Source: Bdellovibrionales bacterium GWA1_52_35
Lineage (GTDB): Bacteria; Bdellovibrionota; UBA1018
DNA: 64,000 nucleotides
Direction of reading: 5' to 3'
NCBI GenBank assembly: GCA_001769805.1
Contig: MEPO01000034.1
Coordinates: 62,001-126,000 of the forward strand
Both the position numbers and the translations under genes were made by a program. Below, one piece after another: positions 58,511 through 64,000 of the stretch; the stretch's first letter is position 1, and every line of letters begins with the position of its first letter. Under the pieces are notes generated by a model. The model saw nothing but the letters and a program-made list of their open reading frames with translations. It was not told where the DNA came from and did no database searches.

Positions 58511-60544
58511 ATGAAGTTCAGCATTCCGCTAACGTCTTGGTTCATTTTCGTGCTTTCAGTGGCACCCGGGACTTCTGCGCCCGTCCAGGCAGCCGAACCT
58601 TCGGGTCGAAACATCTTATTGTCCGTTGCCTCGGAGCAGGTGGAACATCGAACCGAAGCGTGGACCCAGGATCAATGTACCGTCCTTCACAGCACCATGG
58701 CTGGTTTGATGCGCAGTTCGGTGACCACAGCCTGCGTAGGCTCAGGAATTGATTACGCCGCGTTCAGGAAGATCAATGAGGCGAAGGCTTCAAAGGACTT
58801 TCACTACCATATCCGGTTGCGGGAACTGGCGAATGGATCGGTCAAGCTGCAGGTTGAAAACTGGAAGACTGATCGTGACGAGACGGATTTTCAGTCTGTC
58901 GGTTGGACGATTGATGAAAGTACGCCGGAGCTTCGGCAGCAGCTGGTTTCAAAGATGCTCAACCATGTTGCGGTTTATGATCGAAATGAACGTAAGTTGA
59001 AGGAATTGCTCCTGGTCAATGGCCTCATTGAATCCGAAGCGGTCCTGCTCGGTAGCAATGGCGAGTATTATTCCAATTTCCGCAAGGTCAGCTTTGAACA
59101 GGCTTATGAGCGATTCAAGAATGAGGGCGTCAAACAGAAAAATTTCCTGAGAACTACGCTCGAAATTTTTGCGACTCTTGGGCTTGGAACCGTGCAGTAT
59201 TATTTTGTGACAGCTGAGGAAAACGCCATTGATTGGGACTATAACAACTGGAGAGAGTACCGCCAGAAGGTCAGTAGCTTCAAAAGCTGGCGTTTCGATA
59301 CAAACGAAAGCAAGGTGAACATTGCCCATGCTTTTGCGGGCACCCTGTATGCATGGGCTGCGAGGACCAACGGTTTCAATTCTTTGGAATCCCTGATGTT
59401 CGCAATTGCCGGTTCTACGGCTTGGGAATACCTCTGCGAAGCTAGGGAAAAAATCAGCATCAACGATCAAATTGTCACGCCAGTGGGTGGTTTCATAATC
59501 GTGGAAGTGCTGTATCAGTTTGGTGAATTTTTCACACGCGGAGGCAACACTCTACCGAATCGCATCCTGTCGACTATTTTCGGAGGGCCTCAGCGGTTCC
59601 ATGCCTGGATAGATAAGCAGAAGCTGCCCCGGGCCGACCGCCTTGATCAGTATGGATTCAATGCGGATGTCTGGCATCAATTCAATCTGTCGACGGGTTA
59701 TGTTCAAACAGGTGACAGTTCAGGTGATTCCAGCGGTGGGATTTCTGGTGGCATGGATTTCCAGGTGGTCACCCTTCCGTCCTATGACCAAGAGGGCGCG
59801 GGCGCGGTGTTCGTAAAAGATACGGTCATGAGCCAACTGACGGCCAATATCGTGTATGGAAGAACAGGTCTGCAGGATGTATCCGCGCTACTGAAGGCAG
59901 TGCTTGCTGCGTATTATCGGCAGGATATCACGCGAGATGAACAGGACCGGCTGAATGGCTACAGCTTTATGATCGGTCCGACGGCGTCGGTGGAGTATCG
60001 ATCGATGGGTGAAATCGGAGGTATCATCAATGATTGGCACGCCTCAGTTAATGTGATCGGTGCCGGGATTGACGTCATTGCCTACGCCAAGGATGTCAGG
60101 GTGCAGATCAAGCTCGATGTGTTTTCTAATTTTACGCTCGTCCGTTCACTCGCGGTCGAGGATTATGCGTCGGTTCATGGCAGAGACGGAATCAAAAGTG
60201 TCATGAACGCGCATGAGCAAAACAATTACTATTATGCCTTCGGTCTCACGGCCGGCAGCTCTCTTGCCGTTTCCTACCGTGGTCTGGAGTTGGGCGGTGA
60301 GGTCACTTACGGGAGTTACGATTCCATCGAGGGGCTCGATCGCTTTCAGGAGCAGGTGACTCGCGATGTGCACTTGCAGGACAGGTATCTCTCGTTAAAG
60401 GCCTGGTTTGCTCATCCTGTTTATCGAAAAAATATTAAAATGGTTTACAGCGTGGAGCGCGTGGAGCGCACAGGGGAAATGGCCGAAATGTCGCGGATTG
60501 CGCACGTGAATCGTTACATGGGGCGTCTGGTCTTTCTTTTCTAG
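58511..60544 (+). CDS. Exported DUF3943-like outer-membrane protein
   Basis: 677 residues from the ATG at 58511, with AAGGAG seven bases upstream. Signal peptide (SWFIFVLSVAPGTSA, cleaved before APVQAAEP). Central region (about 220-345) matches the DUF3943 pattern: YNNWREYRQK, then a histidine before FAGTLYAWAARTNGFNSLES, STAWEYLCEAREKISINDQI and PVGGFIIVEVLYQFGEF. The C-terminal 250 residues alternate amphipathic strands and end GRLVFLF, as in outer-membrane barrels. Function unknown. N-terminal 200 residues form a separate periplasmic domain. The gene stands alone between two intergenic regions. Confidence 0.75.
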   Translation: MKFSIPLTSWFIFVLSVAPGTSAPVQAAEPSGRNILLSVASEQVEHRTEAWTQDQCTVLHSTMAGLMRSSVTTACVGSGIDYAAFRKINEAKASKDFHYHIRLRELANGSVKLQVENWKTDRDETDFQSVGWTIDESTPELRQQLVSKMLNHVAVYDRNERKLKELLLVNGLIESEAVLLGSNGEYYSNFRKVSFEQAYERFKNEGVKQKNFLRTTLEIFATLGLGTVQYYFVTAEENAIDWDYNNWREYRQKVSSFKSWRFDTNESKVNIAHAFAGTLYAWAARTNGFNSLESLMFAIAGSTAWEYLCEAREKISINDQIVTPVGGFIIVEVLYQFGEFFTRGGNTLPNRILSTIFGGPQRFHAWIDKQKLPRADRLDQYGFNADVWHQFNLSTGYVQTGDSSGDSSGGISGGMDFQVVTLPSYDQEGAGAVFVKDTVMSQLTANIVYGRTGLQDVSALLKAVLAAYYRQDITRDEQDRLNGYSFMIGPTASVEYRSMGEIGGIINDWHASVNVIGAGIDVIAYAKDVRVQIKLDVFSNFTLVRSLAVEDYASVHGRDGIKSVMNAHEQNNYYYAFGLTAGSSLAVSYRGLELGGEVTYGSYDSIEGLDRFQEQVTRDVHLQDRYLSLKAWFAHPVYRKNIKMVYSVERVERTGEMAEMSRIAHVNRYMGRLVFLF

Positions 60545-60646
60545 AAGAACAGGTGAAGCAGGGATTGGTTTTGCATCGATGTCTGTCTCAGGAGAGCCAA
60601 GAGCATTCGCAGCGAGATACTCAGTTTTCTGCTTTGGCATCTCCCT

Positions 60647-61561
60647 TTGGTGCTGATTTTTACCGGCTGTTATTGGGCCGTTCTGAGGCTGCTGCCATTG
60701 CACTCTGCTGGAGCAAATGCAATGGCGGCTCACGCCTGGACAACCCAGCAGAGCGACTGGTCATTTTTGAGTGCAATCGCTGTTCTGCTTGAATATCAGT
60801 TTTGGTTTGTAGTGCCTTCCGCCGCTGTTGTCGCCATTGGATTTCTGTTGTTGCTTCGGAAAAATTCTTTGATCGGGAGAGTGTGTGCGCTGACTGTTGT
60901 TCTTGGTTCGATTCTCTTCTTTGGAGACCTGTATCCGATCGGCGAACGGCACAGCCTTTACCTTTTTCCTGTTTTGGCTATTCCGGCAGCCACTGCGATC
61001 ACAGAAATTTTCGAACGGATGCAGCGCAGTTTTAAACTCCAAAACGAGTGGGTAATCGCAGCAGCAGTTATGCTCTTTTTTGCGGCAATCAGCATCGCTA
61101 CCGTGCAGTTCCAGGAAGCCCGCGAAAGCCATCATTTTCGGGCTGATTTACTTTTTGAACGAGGGGAATGGGCTGCTCTGCGAAACCGGTTGGCAGGATC
61201 CGTCAAATCCGGCGATATCGTAATCACCAATCAGCAAACCGCTCATTACCTGAACTGGGAGACTGGCTTCAACCAGGTTCGGTGCCTTGGTGGTTATCTT
61301 CGCGCAATTGATATGGATGGAATTACGTTTTATTACGATTTCAGAAATTGGACGAATCCTCGGGCCTCTCTTCAGGCAATTGAAAGTGAAATTAAAAAGC
61401 AGGTTTCCTTTCCCTCGACAGCTCAGATCTGGATGCTGCATTTTGGATGGGGTCCTGATCCGGGGATGCTGGATGCGCTGAAGCGCACGGGGGGAGATCC
61501 AGACCAGGAAGAGTTCACAAGGATTCTTTTTAGAGGAATGAGATATCCTGGTACCCGCTAG
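60647..61561 (+). pseudogene. 5'-incomplete membrane protein, glycosyltransferase-39-like C-terminus
   Basis: 304 residues from a TTG at 60647, the first possible usual start. The frame stays open back to 60557 and already encodes the beginning of the first membrane helix (FLLWHLPL before VLIFTGCYWAVL), yet no ATG, GTG or TTG with ribosome site precedes it. Three or four membrane helices (TGCYWAVLRLL, FWFVVPSAAVVAIGFLLLL, VCALTVVLGSILFF, VIAAAVMLFFAAISI) and ERHSLYLFPVLAIPAATAI resemble the C-terminal part of GT39/ArnT-type glycosyltransferases; a soluble domain follows. It may be a decayed or truncated gene, or start at an unusual codon (an ATT at 60605 follows AGGAGAG). Alternative: a real gene with a non-standard start. 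Confidence 0.5.
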
Positions 61562-61574
61562 CGTTCGGGTGCTT

Positions 61575-61702
61575 TAAAGGAGAGTTCCCATCAGACGGCT
61601 CAATGGAGTGGGCGCCGAGCGTGCTCGCTTATTTGTTTAACCGGGTGTTGATCACGGCGCATGGTTCGCATTTCTGGCGGTCGATTTTGGAACTCTCCTT
61701 TA
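61575..61702. repeat. Structured element copy 2
   Basis: A 128-base element closed by a 14-bp perfect inverted repeat (61575-61588 with 61689-61702). Internal stems: P2 (61612-61617 with 61655-61660, GCGCCG/CGGCGC), P3 (AGCG/CGCT at 61618-61629) and P4 (ATG, five-base loop, CAT at 61661-61671). Shares TTGTTT and GTGTTG single-stranded blocks with copy 1. The strong hairpin at 61708-61723 follows directly. Confidence 0.65.
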
Positions 61703-61896
61703 CCGAATGGGGCAGTTGCCCCAGTTGTGCTTCAAACTAAGAGAGTTGTAGCAGTTGTGACGCACTGGGTCAATAGAGTATTTCACTAATTAAGTCATTT
61801 ATTACGAACACTTAGAGATATTTTAAATTCGAAAGGAACGCCTTTTTTATTGACGCCTAAGGGCTGCCACCTTTGGGGGGTCCGCCCTGTTTGCAG

Positions 61897-61924
61897 TTGA
61901 AACATTGTGTCGCTGCGCTAGAGT
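61897..61924 (+). promoter_or_regulatory. Candidate promoter of the fumarase genes
   Basis: TTGAAA (61897-61902), a 16-base spacer and TAGAGT (61919-61924), 23 bases before the ATG at 61948. Matches are five of six and four of six to the sigma-70 consensus. Confidence 0.38.
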
Positions 61925-61947
61925 CAAAGCACATTCCGGGAGTTGAA

Positions 61948-62841
61948 ATGAATACTGCTCAACAGAAAAAATTATTGGCAACCTTTATTGAAATCATCCG
62001 CAAGACATCCGCGGAATTGCCTGCCGACGTAATCGCGGCGGTGAAGAAAGGGCATACAGCGGAAGCACCAGGTTCAAATGCGGATTACGCGCTTCAAATC
62101 GTTGAAAAAAATATTGGCCTTGCGAAAGAGAAAAGTCAGCCGCTTTGTCAGGACACGGGGAGCATTCTTTTCTACATTCATTATCCACGAAAACTCGATG
62201 GCGAAATCCTGAAGAAGGTCATCACCAGGGCCGTGATCGAATCCACCAAGAAAGGCTACCTTCGCCAAAACAGTGTGGACAGTCTGACAGGTAAGAACAG
62301 CGGTACCAATGTCGGCCCCGGATCGCCTTCGCTGCATCTTGAACCCTGGGCTAAAGATTTCTTCGATGTGCGCCTTATGCTCAAGGGAGGCGGCTGTGAG
62401 AACGTCGGGATACAGTACAGTCTGCCGGATTCCCGTCTCGGTGCAGGACGTGACATAAATGGTGTGAAAAAATGCATTTTGGATGCCTGCCATCAAGCGC
62501 AAGGCAAGGGCTGTGGGCCCGGTATTCTCGGCGTAGCCATTGGTGGGGACCGCGGGAGCGGCTATCTGGGCTCCAAGGAGCAGCTGCTCCGAAAGCTCAC
62601 GGATAAGAATTCGAATACCACGCTGGCAAAACTGGAGAGCGAATGCCTCACCTCAGCCAATGAGCTCGGCATCGGCCCCATGGGCTTTGGCGGAAAAACA
62701 ACACTGCTCGGCGTGAAAGTGGGGGCGTTGAATCGTTTACCTGCTTCGTATTTTGTCAGCATTTCCTACATGTGCTGGGCCTTTCGCCGCCAGGGCGCGG
62801 TGCTGACGCCCAAGGGCGATATCAAGAAGTGGCTTTACTGA
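61948..62841 (+). CDS. Class I fumarate hydratase, alpha subunit
   Basis: 297 residues from the ATG at 61948, with GGGAG five bases upstream. The iron-sulfur ligands and active-site blocks of class I fumarase/tartrate dehydratase alpha subunits are present: LCQDTGSILFY, GTNVGPGSPSLHLEP, LKGGGCENVG, GKGCGPGILGVAIGGDRGSG and MGFGGKTTLLGVKVG. With the beta subunit it forms an oxygen-sensitive [4Fe-4S] hydratase interconverting fumarate and malate. Tartrate dehydratase (TtdA) is a close relative; fumarase is preferred because no tartrate genes are nearby. Confidence 0.9.
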   Translation: MNTAQQKKLLATFIEIIRKTSAELPADVIAAVKKGHTAEAPGSNADYALQIVEKNIGLAKEKSQPLCQDTGSILFYIHYPRKLDGEILKKVITRAVIESTKKGYLRQNSVDSLTGKNSGTNVGPGSPSLHLEPWAKDFFDVRLMLKGGGCENVGIQYSLPDSRLGAGRDINGVKKCILDACHQAQGKGCGPGILGVAIGGDRGSGYLGSKEQLLRKLTDKNSNTTLAKLESECLTSANELGIGPMGFGGKTTLLGVKVGALNRLPASYFVSISYMCWAFRRQGAVLTPKGDIKKWLY

Positions 62842-62858
62842 CTTAGGAGAGAGTTTAT

Positions 62859-63440
62859 ATGTATCAACTGCAAGCTCCGTTTTCTGAAGAAAAAATCCGT
62901 GCCCTCAAAGTCGGCGACATGGTGGAAGTGACCGGAATCATCTACACTGGACGTGACGCTGTTCACAAATGGCTGCATGACGGAGGTGAGCCGCCTTTCA
63001 GTTTCCGCGATGGAATCATCTATCATTGCGGACCTGTGGTCGTGAAAGAAAAGGACAAGTGGGTCGTCAAGGCTGCGGGGCCGACCACTTCAATTCGTGA
63101 GGAGCCTTATCAGGCGGACATCATCCAGAACATGGGGCTGCGTGCGGTGATCGGCAAGGGCGGAATGGGCGAGAAAACTCGGCAAGCCTGCCAGAAATTC
63201 GGCTGTGTCTATCTCCATGCTATCGGGGGGGCCGCACAGGTTCTCGCTGAATGCATCAAGGAGGTCGTCGATGTCTACGGCTACGAGCAGTTTGGCAGCC
63301 CCGAAGCCATCTGGCAGCTGAATGTGGTCAACTTTCCGGCCGTGGTCACGATTGATTCCCACGGGGAATCTCTTCACAAGGAAGTGGAAGCCGCCTCAAG
63401 CGCAAAGCTGGCGGAAGTTCTCGGACGAATCACAAAATAA
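62859..63440 (+). CDS. Class I fumarate hydratase, beta subunit
   Basis: 193 residues, 17 bases after the alpha gene, with TAGGAGAG upstream. Beta-subunit motifs: LKVGDMVEVTGIIYTGRDAVHK (swivelling domain), IIYHCGPVV, AAGPTTSIRE, VIGKGGMGEKT and VDVYGYEQFGSPEAIWQL. In E. coli FumA the alpha and beta parts are one chain; here they are split, as in most anaerobes and many other bacteria. The gene ends one base before the stop of the convergent thioesterase gene. Confidence 0.9.
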   Translation: MYQLQAPFSEEKIRALKVGDMVEVTGIIYTGRDAVHKWLHDGGEPPFSFRDGIIYHCGPVVVKEKDKWVVKAAGPTTSIREEPYQADIIQNMGLRAVIGKGGMGEKTRQACQKFGCVYLHAIGGAAQVLAECIKEVVDVYGYEQFGSPEAIWQLNVVNFPAVVTIDSHGESLHKEVEAASSAKLAEVLGRITK

Positions 63441-63441
63441 T

Positions 63442-63957
63442 TTATTTCCTGCCGGCTTTTATTTTCGCCGCGAGATGGATGCGGGCCTCGCGTCGATGTT
63501 GCGCTTCGCGGTAACGCCGTTGCTCATCAGGTGTGACGGCTTTTAACGGCGGAACCGGAATGGGTTTTCCCTTTGAATTGATTGCTACAAAGGTGGTGTA
63601 AGCCGATGCGGTATGTGCCGTTCGCCCGGTGAGAAGATTTTCGGAATCAACGCGCACACCGATTTCCATTGAGGTGCGTGAAACAAAATTCACCATCGCC
63701 CGGATATGCAGTACGTATCCCACTTTAACAGGCGCCAGGAAGTGAACTGCATCGAACGAGGCTGTGACCACAACCTGTCTGGCATGCCGTCCGGCCGCTG
63801 TTGCCGCGGCGATATCAATCCAGCTCATGATTTTTCCGCCGAACGCGGTTCCGAGGGTGTTCGCATCTGAGGGCAGAACGAGCTCCGTCATAATGACAAT
63901 GGAATCCTGAGGACTTTTTGCGCTGGTCTTTCTTTGGGTCATTTCTTTACTGTTCAC
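63442..63957 (-). CDS. Acyl-CoA thioesterase (YciA/hotdog family)
   Basis: 171 residues from a GTG at 63957 with GGAG about nine bases upstream; an ATG at 63942 is possible. The hotdog fold is shown by MTELVLPSDANTLGTAFGG followed by KIMSWIDIAAATAAGRHA, where the catalytic Asp of the YciA/BACH group is in SDANTLG, and by DAVHFLAPVKVGYVLHIRAMVN. The last 35 residues are basic (RRYREAQHRREARI). It hydrolyses acyl-CoA thioesters, probably medium to long chain. It converges on the fumarase beta gene with one base between stops. Confidence 0.88.
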   Translation of the reverse strand: MNSKEMTQRKTSAKSPQDSIVIMTELVLPSDANTLGTAFGGKIMSWIDIAAATAAGRHARQVVVTASFDAVHFLAPVKVGYVLHIRAMVNFVSRTSMEIGVRVDSENLLTGRTAHTASAYTTFVAINSKGKPIPVPPLKAVTPDEQRRYREAQHRREARIHLAAKIKAGRK

Positions 63958-64000
63958 TTCGAATGTCTCCGAGTCAACCTCGTCATTTTTTTGACATCCT

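Larger units (their letters stand above)
61562..61947 (+). other. 385-base intergenic region upstream of the fumarase genes
   Basis: Contains structured element copy 2 (61575-61702), a strong hairpin TGGGGCA/TGCCCCA (61708-61723), several imperfect CAGTTG/GAGTTG repeats (61713-61760) and an AT-rich stretch (61780-61850). The fumA promoter candidate is at its 3' end. No gene. Confidence 0.5.

Noticed and set aside
58089-61702. Integron attC sites as an explanation for the structured elements
   Set aside because: No core-site consensus (GTTRRRY with its inverse) at the ends and no integrase nearby.

Overview
The window is a gene-dense, moderately GC-rich chromosomal segment of a Gram-negative bacterium. 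Its content points to the former Deltaproteobacteria, most likely the Bdellovibrionota/Myxococcota side. It carries a type IV pilus cluster in the order known from Myxococcus xanthus (pilB-T-C-R-G-H-I-D-M-N-O-P-Q), type III glutamine synthetase, a Bat/MoxR cluster, a UDPGP-type uridylyltransferase and a type A RNase P RNA. The phylum is an inference from gene content; no rRNA or tRNA gene was recognised.

Layout. 1-12449 (minus): the pilus operon, read right to left from pilB to a partial pilQ. It includes an ABC exporter pair (pilH/pilI), a receiver-less PilR-like activator and two uncharacterised membrane-anchored proteins; pilS and pilA are absent. 12521-16764: ribF, a Cys-rich protein, a small outer-membrane-type protein and glnN. 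16857-24536 (minus): moxR, a DUF58 gene, a DUF4381-like gene, batA, a batB/batC fusion and batD. 24577-30684 (minus): a 1435-residue putative lipoprotein and an FAD/Rieske oxidoreductase. 30803-34095 (plus): a two-gene unit of a galactokinase-like and a UDP-glucose-pyrophosphorylase-like protein, both with N-termini that look like export signals. 34085-45790 (minus): a reduced dcw cluster (rsmH, ftsL, ftsI, hutD-like, murE, mraY, murD, ftsW, murG, murC) with no murF or mraZ.

45874-55481 (plus): a metallo-beta-lactamase/rhodanese protein, Nif3, a coiled-coil zinc-ribbon protein, rnpB, an M14 carboxypeptidase, speA, a Xaa-Pro aminopeptidase and dus. 55482-61947 is looser and accessory in character: a four-helix-bundle protein, an S41 peptidase, a DUF3943 protein, a 5'-incomplete membrane protein, and two copies of a roughly 128-nt structured element whose stems differ by compensatory changes. 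61948-63957: two-subunit class I fumarase and an acyl-CoA thioesterase.

The most interesting observations are the apparently exported sugar kinase/uridylyltransferase pair, the covarying structured elements at 58089-58216 and 61575-61702, the PilR without a receiver domain, and the HutD-family gene inserted in the cell-wall cluster. Promoters were found by eye and are hypotheses.
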